Assembly: GCA_910580155.1 (NCBI GenBank)
Contig: CAJTWX010000021.1
Coordinates: forward strand, 1 to 23,947
DNA length: 23,947 nt
Origin: an uncultured Alphaproteobacteria bacterium
GTDB taxonomy: Bacteria; Pseudomonadota; Alphaproteobacteria; RF32; CAG-239
Direction: 5' to 3'
Shown here: piece by piece, positions 16,124 through 23,191 of the stretch
Position numbering within the stretch: position 1 is the stretch's first letter
How the letters are laid out: each line of letters begins with the position of its first letter
Position numbers and translations under genes: made by a program
The notes under the pieces: model-generated
Told to the model about the DNA's origin: nothing
Databases searched by the model: none
What the model saw: the letters and a program-made list of their open reading frames with translations, nothing else

Positions 16124-16972
16124 TCAGTTCCGATTTTTTCTTTTATCCCACCATCGCTTGAGATAATAAAACGGAAATTGCATTACAAATATCCCAAAAC
16201 AAAAAAACAGCGTAGATTTCAGCCATATTTCCGGATAAGTCTGCGAAGCCGCAATTGCCTGCTTGTTAAGCTCCCGTGAGCTGAAAAATATTTTCCTGCT
16301 GTCAACATATGTTATGGAATAAAGTATAACCTCCTGCCCGACTTTTACCGGCTGGTGCGTTTTAAGGTCTGCAAGCGTGGCATACGAAACCATACGGTTT
16401 GAATCTAAAGCCACATAGTCTGCCGTTATTTTGGTTATTTTCCCAACTCCTGACGGCACTGCTTCCAGCTGTCCGGAAAATCCGGTAAGCCCGAGCGTCA
16501 AAAAAAATCCGATAACAAGTGCAAAAGCACACAAGAAATCTCCTTTTATAACATCAGCCATAAACAAAGCGATAATCCCAAAAATCAGCAAAAACCAATA
16601 CCATTTTTCCGCAATGTTCTGCCAATAATACGAGCAAAGCGATTTGTTTAAATCTTTAACATCGGCAAGAGAGCATCTGCTGGCAAATATTTCTCCGCCA
16701 TCGCGATAAACATAAACTGTATCGCCGGTAGCAATAGTTTCACAATACCCAACACCGCGTAAAGATAAAAGATCTGTAAACAGCTGGTCCACATACCATA
16801 TCCGAACACTGTCTGTTGCCAGAGAGCGGACTGTCAGGTTGTAACCTACACTGTCAACCGCTGTTATCATCCCGTGTTGCATAACCTCATAATCCGTGCT
16901 GACCATTCTGCTGCACGAAGCCGAAAGCACTGTAAACAGCGCTAAAAAGCATAATTGTTTTAATTTTCCCAT
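16124..16972 (-). CDS. Putative lipoprotein/membrane protein with two similar soluble domains
   Basis: 282 aa from the ATG at 16972; ATGs at 17026, 17023 and 16993 are in frame too. None has a Shine-Dalgarno, and 16972 is chosen because MGKLKQLCFLALFTVLSASC makes a compact lipoprotein-type signal. The lipobox is imperfect (SAS-C with Leu at -4). The mature protein has a soluble domain (GMITAVDSVGYNLTV to VYVYRDGGEIFASR), two membrane helices in the middle, a second soluble domain (GKITKITADYVALDS to VILYSITYVDSRKIFFSSR), and a third membrane helix followed by a Lys/Arg-rich tail. The two soluble domains look like an internal duplication with beta-strand patterns. Function not recognised. It lies between the convergent kinase and the RNase G operon, transcribed alone. 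Confidence 0.65.
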   Translation of the reverse strand: MGKLKQLCFLALFTVLSASCSRMVSTDYEVMQHGMITAVDSVGYNLTVRSLATDSVRIWYVDQLFTDLLSLRGVGYCETIATGDTVYVYRDGGEIFASRCSLADVKDLNKSLCSYYWQNIAEKWYWFLLIFGIIALFMADVIKGDFLCAFALVIGFFLTLGLTGFSGQLEAVPSGVGKITKITADYVALDSNRMVSYATLADLKTHQPVKVGQEVILYSITYVDSRKIFFSSRELNKQAIAASQTYPEIWLKSTLFFCFGIFVMQFPFYYLKRWWDKRKNRN

Positions 16973-17056
16973 AATGATAGTTTTTAAATTCATAATAATT
17001 ATTGATTGAGCAGAAAATAACATCATTTATTTAAATTGCAATCAGAAAATAAGAAT

Positions 17057-17084
17057 AAAAAAGCAACCCCGCCAAACGGCGGGG
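17057..17084 (-). terminator. Terminator of the dksA-maf-RNase G-yacG operon
   Basis: On the minus strand a 7-bp CCCCGCC/GGCGGGG stem (17084-17078 with 17073-17067) with a GTTT loop is followed by TTGCTTTTTT, 7 nt after the yacG stop. Confidence 0.85.
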
Positions 17085-17090
17085 GTTTTC

Positions 17091-17297
17091 TTATTCGCTT
17101 TCTTCTTCGTCTATCGGGGCTTTTCCCTCAATAACATAGCCTTCGCCAAACCAATTGCCAAGGTCAATATCGGCACAGCGCTTACAGCAAAACGGACGAT
17201 ATTTTGCATTGTCCGTCAGCTTGCCGCAAATCGGGCATTTATGGACTTTCACCACATCTGCCGCCGTTACTGCTGCTGATGATTTTTCTTCGCTCAT
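17091..17297 (-). CDS. yacG: Zinc-binding protein YacG
   Basis: 68 aa. YacG is a small treble-clef zinc protein; the E. coli homologue binds and inhibits DNA gyrase. The family motifs are present: CPICGK (C21, C24) and FCCKRCADIDLGNWF (C37, C41; an extra Cys38 replaces the usual Ser), followed by an acidic tail (PIDEEESE). The N-terminal 18 residues before the first cysteine are longer than in E. coli. The ATG at 17297 is one base after the RNase G stop and has GGAG 7 nt upstream inside the RNase gene; a longer frame reaching into the RNase gene is not needed. It is last in its operon, directly before a terminator, and so translationally coupled to the RNase gene. The maf - RNase E/G - yacG order is common in alphaproteobacteria. 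Confidence 0.93.
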   Translation of the reverse strand: MSEEKSSAAVTAADVVKVHKCPICGKLTDNAKYRPFCCKRCADIDLGNWFGEGYVIEGKAPIDEEESE

Positions 17298-17298
17298 C

Positions 17299-18468
17299 TT
17301 ACGGCTCCACACGCCCCGTTCCGCCGCAGGTCGGACATTCGGCAGAAAAACGTTCCAGCAAAGTCGGTTGTTTGCGACGACGCAAAATCTCAACATTGCC
17401 GGCTTTGGATAATCCCAAAACGTGCGCCCCCTGCGGGTCACCGGCCAATTCTTCACAAAGTGTATCCATCACGCCGCGCATAAAGCGGTACTCGGTCGAA
17501 CCGGCAAAATCAATGATAATTTTTCCCGCCAGACTACGCAAAACAATTTGACGCGCAATCTCTTTGGCAGCTTCCTGATTAAGCGTATCTATCTGTCCGC
17601 GGGCAACCAAACCGGCACTGTCAACATCTATTGCCACAAAAGCAGACGTTTCCTCAATATGAATCTCACCGCCAGACGGCAGTTTCACCGTCTTTTCCAT
17701 CGCCGTCTGCAGCATATCCTGAATACCGAAAGTTTCCGACGGGTCTTTATCAAATTTCACCTCACCCGAAAAGATGGCTTTAACCTTATCTTCAAGGTTA
17801 TGGTCGTTCACAACCACAGTCTGCAATGTCTCTCTGTAACGGCGGATAAGCTCAAACAGCGGATTTTCTTTTGCAAACAACAATGCCGGCGCTGAAGCAG
17901 AACGGGCTTTAACGCGAATATTGTCATACACACCGCGCAACTCGTTCATTTCTTCAACCACAACATTAGTATCCACATCTGCCGCAGCCGTACGCACAAC
18001 CCAGCCTTCCTGTCCCGCACCAACATTTTGCATAACGGCACGACGCAGCTCTTCGGCTTTTTCCTCGTCGGCAATTTTGGTTGAAACGTCAATATAGCTG
18101 CCAAACGGACGATAAACCAGATATGTGCCGGGAATTTGAATCGCGCGGACAAGCTTTGCGCCCTTGTCGGCACGCGCTTCTTTCTGCACCTGCACAACAA
18201 CGCACTGCCCTTCGGTCATATTCACTTCTAAAAGCCCTTTTTCCTGCGCGTTCATAAACGCCTCTTTATCATCGCCGATATTAACCATAAAACCGGTTTT
18301 GTCTTCAGATAAATTGATTTTTTTCTCAATTCGCCCGAGATAAACATTACCTTCGGCTGCACCGTTTTCATTAAACACGGTAAATTCGCTGAGTTGTCCG
18401 TTATCAAGTAAGGCCAGACAGGCATCATTGCCTGATTTTTCGTACACGATAGTATCTGCTTTTATCAT
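17299..18468 (-). CDS. rng: Ribonuclease E/G family endoribonuclease (short RNase G type)
   Basis: 389 aa, shorter than E. coli RNase G (about 489). Enzymes of this family cleave single-stranded RNA in mRNA decay and rRNA maturation. An S1-like domain lies at about 38-108 (GNVYLGRIEKK, GFMVNIGDDKEAFM), then the 5'-sensor/RNase H-like region with PFGSYIDVST and GWVVRTAA. Catalytic aspartates are Asp281 (FVAIDVDSA) and Asp320 (KIIIDFAG), matching E. coli RNase E D303 and D346; the usual DFIDM after the second is changed to DFAGS. The C-terminal zinc-link CPTCGGTG (C378, C381) is present and the protein ends nine residues after it, so the small domain and any degradosome scaffold are absent. ATG 18468 has AGGAG 9 nt upstream. 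It lies between maf (46 nt) and yacG (1 nt). Confidence 0.93.
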   Translation of the reverse strand: MIKADTIVYEKSGNDACLALLDNGQLSEFTVFNENGAAEGNVYLGRIEKKINLSEDKTGFMVNIGDDKEAFMNAQEKGLLEVNMTEGQCVVVQVQKEARADKGAKLVRAIQIPGTYLVYRPFGSYIDVSTKIADEEKAEELRRAVMQNVGAGQEGWVVRTAAADVDTNVVVEEMNELRGVYDNIRVKARSASAPALLFAKENPLFELIRRYRETLQTVVVNDHNLEDKVKAIFSGEVKFDKDPSETFGIQDMLQTAMEKTVKLPSGGEIHIEETSAFVAIDVDSAGLVARGQIDTLNQEAAKEIARQIVLRSLAGKIIIDFAGSTEYRFMRGVMDTLCEELAGDPQGAHVLGLSKAGNVEILRRRKQPTLLERFSAECPTCGGTGRVEP

Positions 18469-18514
18469 TTTTGGTTGCTCCTTTTAACTAAGGTTGCTTA
18501 AATAACCGGCGTGT

Positions 18515-19108
18515 TTAATTTATGCCGATTCCGTTTAACATATTTTTGGTCTCATACAAAGGCAGACCGATAACGCCCGTATATGACCCGATAATCTTTT
18601 TAACAAAACCGCCGAGCATTCCCTCAATCTTGTAGCCGGCAACACCAACCCACTCGCCCGAAGCAATATAGTTGCTGATTTCGCTTTCGGTTAAGTGTTT
18701 CATTGCGATTTTGGTAGTAACTGTCCGTTGGCTTATCCGTCCGGTTTTGCTGATAAGGCAGACTGAAGTAATAACGCGGTGGGTGCGCCCCGAGAGCAAA
18801 CGCATCACATTGGTTTGCGCTTCCGCATCTGCAGATTTTTGGATAATCTTCTGCCCCGCAACAATCACCGTATCAGCACTCAGAATATTTTCCTCCGGAA
18901 AAACAGCAGCAACCGCCAGCGCCTTGGCACGCGCAATCCGCCGGATATATCTGAGCGGCGTTTCTCCTTTTAAAACTTGTTCATCAATGTCTGCCGGATG
19001 AATATCTTTTGGCGTATAACCGATTTGCTCCAAAAGCCGGCGGCGCTGCGGCGAACCGGAAGCCAAAATAAAATCTTTGTCCGGAGAGCTTTCGTTAGGC
19101 TTCATCAT
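18515..19108 (-). CDS. maf: Maf-family nucleoside triphosphate pyrophosphatase
   Basis: 197 aa from the ATG at 19108 (19105 is the next codon and equally possible). Maf proteins hydrolyse (d)NTPs such as dTTP/UTP or modified pyrimidine nucleotides to NMP, cleaning the nucleotide pool; some influence septum formation. Visible: LASGSPQRRRLL (15-26, family SxSPRR), PADIDE, GETPLRYIRRIARAKA, and SADTVIV with Asp79 as the likely catalytic acid. Later YKIEGMLGGFVKKIIGSYTG matches the family's C-terminal region (G-x-x-G ... GSY-x-NV-x-GLP, here TGVIGLP). The gene overlaps the end of dksA by 14 nt with only a weak SD, so translation is probably coupled. I cannot tell the exact nucleotide preference from sequence. 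Confidence 0.93.
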   Translation of the reverse strand: MMKPNESSPDKDFILASGSPQRRRLLEQIGYTPKDIHPADIDEQVLKGETPLRYIRRIARAKALAVAAVFPEENILSADTVIVAGQKIIQKSADAEAQTNVMRLLSGRTHRVITSVCLISKTGRISQRTVTTKIAMKHLTESEISNYIASGEWVGVAGYKIEGMLGGFVKKIIGSYTGVIGLPLYETKNMLNGIGIN

Positions 19109-19520
19109 CGTAAGTTTTTTCCATACGCTCGTGACGCTCCTGCGCTTCAACACAGAGGGTAGCAATCGGGCGAGCCATCAAACGGCCGATACCGATTTCT
19201 TCACCGGTTTCCTCGCAATAACCATATGAACCATCCTCAATGCGTTCCAATGCCGCATCAATTTTCAAAATCAGTTTTCTGGCACGATCCTTGGTACGCA
19301 GGTCAATAGATTTATCAGTTTCCAAAGAAGCGCGGTCTACATCATCAGGCTGGTTTAAACCGCCTTGACGCAAATCATCCAGCGTGTCACTGGACTGGGC
19401 TAACAGCTCTTTTTTCCATTCCAGCAATTTCAAGCGAAAATATTCCAACTGCATTTCGTTCATATATTCTTCTTTTTGTGTCGGAACATAATCCGGCGGC
19501 AGAATAACAGAATTTACCAT
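19095..19520 (-). CDS. dksA: DksA-family RNA polymerase-binding regulator
   Basis: 141 aa. DksA enters the RNA polymerase secondary channel and, with ppGpp, adjusts rRNA and amino-acid promoters. A long coiled coil (about 25-95) has the acidic tip DDVDRA, keeping the two aspartates and alanine of the E. coli D71/D74/A76 motif (here D59, D62, A64). The globular domain has YCEETGEEIGIGRL and ARPIATLCVEAQERHE: of four zinc ligands only C102 and C123 remain; the partners are T105 and A126. This incomplete set is what I recall for alphaproteobacterial DksA and for the zinc-independent Pseudomonas DksA2. ATG 19520 has AGGAG 7 nt upstream. It is the first gene of the operon with maf, RNase G and yacG; the 107-nt AT-rich gap upstream probably carries the promoter. 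Confidence 0.92.
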   Translation of the reverse strand: MVNSVILPPDYVPTQKEEYMNEMQLEYFRLKLLEWKKELLAQSSDTLDDLRQGGLNQPDDVDRASLETDKSIDLRTKDRARKLILKIDAALERIEDGSYGYCEETGEEIGIGRLMARPIATLCVEAQERHERMEKTYDDEA

Positions 19521-19627
19521 TGCTTTTCTCCTTTTGTCGGCTCATTTGTTGTTCTTAAAAAATATTTTACGCATAAGATAGCAACAGAATTATTAACTGC
19601 AAGTAAAAAAATCAGTAATTAACTATT

Positions 19628-20260
19628 TTAACTGAAAATCCACGTAATTTCATTATTTTCTTTTTTGGAGCAGGCTTGTACGGCTTTGGCAACCGTAACT
19701 TCAATAGCAGCACTGGTCTGATTAGCCTTCAAAGAAACGGTTTCAACATTTTTTAATCCCGAAGTTGCCCCCGTGTTATAGAGAGAATATTGATACCGCC
19801 ACGCGTGCGTACCGTTAACAAGAATGGTGTCAATATCCGTACCGCCGCCATAAAACTGCCCCTGAGACAACAATTCCACACAACTAGCCATCGGCAGATT
19901 TCCAAACGTGATATAAAACATATAATTGTCATTAATAACAGGAGTTGCCATCAACTCGCTGACAGGCCCCAGCTTAATAACACCCCCTAAAGCGCTTCTT
20001 TTGGAAAGCAGATCATAGGGCAAAGCGCGCTTTTCAACCATTTCATCAAGCGTCAGCCTACTGTAATCTTCATCCGCAGCGGTAAAAAACGTCACAGCTT
20101 TTTTAATATCCACCACCTGCTGTGAAACGCGTCCGGTTTTATAGCGTTGAAACACACTGTGAACATATTTTGCCAACACCGTTCCCAACACCATCATGAT
20201 GCTGATATACATAATCGCTTCAAGCATAGTATAGCCGTTTTCATTGCTGTGTGAGCGCAT
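19628..20260 (-). CDS. Type IV pilin-like protein (PilS-like) with class III signal
   Basis: 210 aa from the ATG at 20260, which has GGGAG 9 nt upstream; the ATG at 20266 is only 3 nt from it. The N-terminus has the prepilin pattern: a short leader ending in Gly9, then YTMLEAIMYISIMMVLGTVL with Glu at +5, so a prepilin peptidase would cut after Gly9 and methylate Tyr+1. The long hydrophobic helix is followed by a soluble domain with two cysteines (ASCVELL and QACSKK near the C-terminus) that could form the C-terminal disulphide of type IVb/PilS-like pilins. No assembly genes (PilB, PilC, PilD) are in the window, so its secretion or pilus system is elsewhere. Divergent from the cysteine-rich exported protein. 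Confidence 0.8.
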   Translation of the reverse strand: MRSHSNENGYTMLEAIMYISIMMVLGTVLAKYVHSVFQRYKTGRVSQQVVDIKKAVTFFTAADEDYSRLTLDEMVEKRALPYDLLSKRSALGGVIKLGPVSELMATPVINDNYMFYITFGNLPMASCVELLSQGQFYGGGTDIDTILVNGTHAWRYQYSLYNTGATSGLKNVETVSLKANQTSAAIEVTVAKAVQACSKKENNEITWIFS

Positions 20261-20269
20261 TGGCATTTT

Positions 20270-20274
20270 CTCCC
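20270..20274 (-). promoter_or_regulatory. Shine-Dalgarno that sets the pilin start
   Basis: GGGAG on the minus strand lies 9 nt before ATG 20260 and 3 nt before ATG 20266. A longer frame from 20284 would contain it, so 20260 is preferred. Confidence 0.6.
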
Positions 20275-20327
20275 TTAAAAACATTGCCCATTATAGCAGA
20301 AAATCTTAAAAACCGCAACAGAATTAT

Positions 20328-20354
20328 TTGATAATCGCTATATTTTTCTATACT
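20328..20354 (+). promoter_or_regulatory. Candidate promoter of the cysteine-rich exported protein
   Basis: TTGATA (20328-20333) and TATACT (20349-20354), each 5 of 6, are 15 nt apart. The spacer is one to two bases short of ideal. The leader downstream contains an imperfect palindrome, GCTTAAA-T-TTTGAGC, at about 20380-20394. Confidence 0.35.
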
Positions 20355-20419
20355 TTTAAAATAATTTGGTTAAAAATATGCTTAAATTTTGAGCATTATT
20401 AAAAAAAGGAGTTTTCACA

Positions 20420-20911
20420 ATGCGGAGAGTGGTTATTTTGGGTGCGTTTACCGGCATTTTTGCATTAGCGCTATACAGCATTTTTGTACTGCGGGGAAAG
20501 AGCACACCGGTACTGGAACAACCGGTACTGACAGAACAAAAGGTTATCAGCGACTCGGTACATTCATATACGGCAGCAGACATTAAAGGCGGCTGCTCGG
20601 CTGAAGACAAGATTTTTTGCGCCGTAGAACTGGCTGTTAAGTGCACGCTGACACCGGAAATTGACGGCTGCGCCAAAGAAAGCGTGCCGGCATTTATACT
20701 CGGTCGTCCGGATGTAACCGAACGCCCGACAGAAATGTCCTTTGCAATTACAAAAATTAAGCCGGTTACCGGTAGTTCGGAGATTTATGTTTATACAAAC
20801 TCCTCCTGTAATGCCGTATGGTTCGGCCTGTGTCAGGGAACAGTCGTTTATGCGCTTTCTCCGGCAGCAAACAGCTGGACAGTTACAAATATTTACGCGC
20901 TGGAAAACTAA
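20420..20911 (+). CDS. Small exported or membrane-anchored cysteine-rich protein
   Basis: 163 aa; ATG 20420 with AGGAG (20407-20411) 8 nt upstream. RR at positions 2-3 and a hydrophobic segment (about 4-24, VVILGAFTGIFALALYSIFVL) suggest a signal anchor, with no clear cleavage site. The remainder would be periplasmic. It has six cysteines in two groups: four between residues about 59 and 94 (GGC, IFC, VKC, DGC) and two later (SSC, GLC), an even number that fits disulphides. The C-terminal part has beta-strand-like patterns (SEIYVYTNSSC, GTVVYALSP, WTVTNIYAL). I do not recognise the family. Because it is divergent from a pilin-like gene it may belong to the same export function, which is speculation. 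Confidence 0.7.
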   Translation: MRRVVILGAFTGIFALALYSIFVLRGKSTPVLEQPVLTEQKVISDSVHSYTAADIKGGCSAEDKIFCAVELAVKCTLTPEIDGCAKESVPAFILGRPDVTERPTEMSFAITKIKPVTGSSEIYVYTNSSCNAVWFGLCQGTVVYALSPAANSWTVTNIYALEN

Positions 20912-20922
20912 ACACCTAAACA

Positions 20923-20963
20923 TTCCCCGCCTCATTCGGTCTTTCCTGTAATGAGGCGGGGAA
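20923..20963. terminator. Terminator-like hairpin between convergent genes
   Basis: A perfect 14-bp inverted repeat (TTCCCCGCCTCATT 20923-20936 with 20950-20963) with a 13-nt loop sits between the 20911 stop (+) and the pepF stop at 20980 (-). T-runs are poor on both sides (TAAATTTT on plus). Confidence 0.75.
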
Positions 20964-20979
20964 TAAATTTTAAATATAT

Positions 20980-22758
20980 TTACGCTTCAACCAGAGCTTC
21001 CAGCTCATCCAGATAATGCGCAATTAAATTCAGCCCGCCCTGCCAAAACTCTTTGCTCTCAGGGTTCAGCCCGAACGGTGCAAAAATCTCTTTATAATCA
21101 CCGATAGCCGTCTGGGAAAGAAGTTTCAGATATTTATCTTCAAAGTCCTCAACCTTGCCCTCAAGCTTGAGCCAATATAGCGAATTAACCACACAATCCG
21201 CAAACGAATATGCATACACATAAAACGGCAAAAAGAAGAAATGCCCGATTTGTTCCCAGATGTGTGACGAGTGCTCGTCCACCACAACCGATGGCCCCAG
21301 ACTTGCACGCATTTCTTCCAGCCAGATTTCATTCAGACGCTCCACTGTCAGCTCGCCCGCTTTTCGTTCGTTGTGCGCACGGGTCTCAAAAAAGTGAAAG
21401 GCAATCTGCCGAATGGCTGTGTTAATCATATCGTTGACTTTCATCGCAAGCAGTGAGATTTTTTCCTCTTTGCTTTGCGCGTTATTCAACATCGATTGAA
21501 AAACCAGCATCTCACCAAACACCGATGCCACCTCTTCGGTTGTCATACGCGTCGTTTCGTTCAAAAGCCCGTTACCGCGCCGGAGCTGATGGTGGCAGCC
21601 GTGCCCGAGTTCGTGAGCCAAAGTCAGCACGTCATTACGTTTGCCGACAAAGTTCAAAAGCAAAAACGGATGTTCGTCCACCAGCGGTCCCGAACAAAAT
21701 GCGCCGCCCCGCTTACCGTCTTTCGGCGCCACATCAATCCACGGCTTGTCAAAAAAATCACGTGCCACGGCGTGAAGCTTCGGCGAAAATTCGTTATATG
21801 CATTAAGAACGGTCTGCACCGCCTCTTCCCAGCCGTATTCTTTATCGTCCTCAAACGGCAGCGGCGCGTTTCTGTCCCAATACTGTATTTTCTCCACATT
21901 AAGCAGTTTGGCTTTCAGCTTATAAAACCGCCAGGCAATATTTTTATAATTATCCCGCACCGTCTGAGCCAGATTTTCTACCGTTTCATCGCTCACTTCT
22001 TCTGCCAGATTGCGTGAAGACATCGGCAGCTTAAACCCGCGTTTTTCATCCTCAACCGCTTTGTCTTTCATTATCATATTGTAGATATATGCCACCTGAA
22101 AACTGTTTTCCTGCGACACGCGGTTAATTTCTTTGCCGGCTTTCTCGCGCACTGCCGCATCCGGATGAACGCACAGTTTGCCGATTTCCGCATCATTATA
22201 GGTCTTTCCGTCCACCTCATATGACAAACGCGACATAGACTCTTCATAAAAACGCACCCACGCAGAACCGGAAGTCACATCTTTCTCAAGCAGCGTCTGC
22301 TCCACCTCTTCAGAAAGCTCATACGGCTTATATTTGCGCAGCCTTTTAAGATACGGTTTGTAAAAAGCCACCCGCTCATCGGCAAAGAGTTTTTCCTCCT
22401 GCTCTGCCGAAAGCTGGTTATATTCCAACCCGAAAAACACCAAATTCGTTCCTGCCGCATTCAGCGCCTCCACAACACGCTGATATAGCGCCGAGGCTTT
22501 CGGATTAGTTAATTGCGTCGTAGAGTTCAGGCTTGCAAAACCACCCAACTTGGCAGCAATTCTGTCAAGCTCTTCCACATCTTTCAACGCTTCCAAAAAT
22601 TCATTAGCATCAAGTCCGGCCACACGTCCGCGGTATTTTGCCGCAAACTCTTCGGCCTTTTGGGCATACAGGGCAATATCTTCGTCAATTTTCTTATCTT
22701 CCATTCCCGCATAATATTCGCTCAAATCCCATTCGGGCAGTTTTTTATTTTCCGCCAT
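20980..22758 (-). CDS. pepF: Oligoendopeptidase F (M3B metallopeptidase)
   Basis: 592 aa, the usual family length (about 600). PepF is a cytoplasmic zinc peptidase that cuts short peptides of about 7-17 residues, for peptide recycling. The HExxH zinc motif is HELGH (382-386) in LTLAHELGHGCHHQL; the third ligand glutamate is in the following helix (MTTEEVASVFGEMLV). The N-terminal helical half (PEWDLSEYY onward) is characteristic of PepF. Start ATG 22758 is chosen because AGGAG (22770-22766) lies 7 nt upstream; the frame is open for 19 codons further but that part lies in the upstream gene. The start overlaps the stop of the small membrane protein by 14 nt, so it is translationally coupled and last in its operon. 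Confidence 0.93.
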   Translation of the reverse strand: MAENKKLPEWDLSEYYAGMEDKKIDEDIALYAQKAEEFAAKYRGRVAGLDANEFLEALKDVEELDRIAAKLGGFASLNSTTQLTNPKASALYQRVVEALNAAGTNLVFFGLEYNQLSAEQEEKLFADERVAFYKPYLKRLRKYKPYELSEEVEQTLLEKDVTSGSAWVRFYEESMSRLSYEVDGKTYNDAEIGKLCVHPDAAVREKAGKEINRVSQENSFQVAYIYNMIMKDKAVEDEKRGFKLPMSSRNLAEEVSDETVENLAQTVRDNYKNIAWRFYKLKAKLLNVEKIQYWDRNAPLPFEDDKEYGWEEAVQTVLNAYNEFSPKLHAVARDFFDKPWIDVAPKDGKRGGAFCSGPLVDEHPFLLLNFVGKRNDVLTLAHELGHGCHHQLRRGNGLLNETTRMTTEEVASVFGEMLVFQSMLNNAQSKEEKISLLAMKVNDMINTAIRQIAFHFFETRAHNERKAGELTVERLNEIWLEEMRASLGPSVVVDEHSSHIWEQIGHFFFLPFYVYAYSFADCVVNSLYWLKLEGKVEDFEDKYLKLLSQTAIGDYKEIFAPFGLNPESKEFWQGGLNLIAHYLDELEALVEA

Positions 22759-23191
22759 CACTGTTCTCCTTATTATTTTCATTATCACCAAAAGTTGTGT
22801 TCTCTTCCTCATCAAGCATATTTGCTTTTAATAAATCTTCTGAAAACGGTTCGCTTTCATCCGGCGCGGCAACATACGTCTCGGGCTTAAACAAATAGTT
22901 TGCCCACGGCGTAGATTGTTTGCCTTCTGCCCAGAGTTCCGCCCCCTGCCGCATCACGCCCGCATAGCACAGATACCCTTTGCCGATAACTGTCATCACT
23001 TCCCAGACTTTATGTTCGCCGGCTGCGGCATTTAACTCTTCGGCCATAACAAACGTACACGGCGCAAACCCGCGCATTCCCGCATCATTATGCGGCGCAG
23101 AGGCAACCACCCCCACAAACAGCATAAACAACAGCACAAACAACGCCATCACCCCGCCAAACCAATAATCTCTGATTCCTCTTAACGCCAA
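22745..23191 (-). CDS. Small membrane-anchored protein between glmU-like gene and pepF
   Basis: 148 aa starting with TTG at 23191. AGGA (23204-23201) is 9 nt upstream, and the start overlaps the end of the uridylyltransferase gene by 10 nt, supporting coupling; no better in-frame ATG has an SD. One membrane helix (about 13-32, GGVMALFVLLFMLFVGVVAS), then a periplasmic domain of about 75 residues with two cysteines (GFAPC and YLC) and conserved-looking VWEVMTVIGKGYLCYAGVM, then an acidic, Asn/Glu-rich tail (EEENTTFGDNENNKENSDGG). I do not recognise the family. Its position within an operon of a sugar-nucleotide enzyme and a peptidase hints at envelope or peptide recycling, without direct evidence. 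Confidence 0.7.
   Translation of the reverse strand: MALRGIRDYWFGGVMALFVLLFMLFVGVVASAPHNDAGMRGFAPCTFVMAEELNAAAGEHKVWEVMTVIGKGYLCYAGVMRQGAELWAEGKQSTPWANYLFKPETYVAAPDESEPFSEDLLKANMLDEEENTTFGDNENNKENSDGGK

Noticed and set aside
17298..17456. N-terminal extension of yacG into the RNase G gene
   Set aside because: It is an out-of-frame read of RNase G; the YacG domain with its own GGAG starts at 17297.
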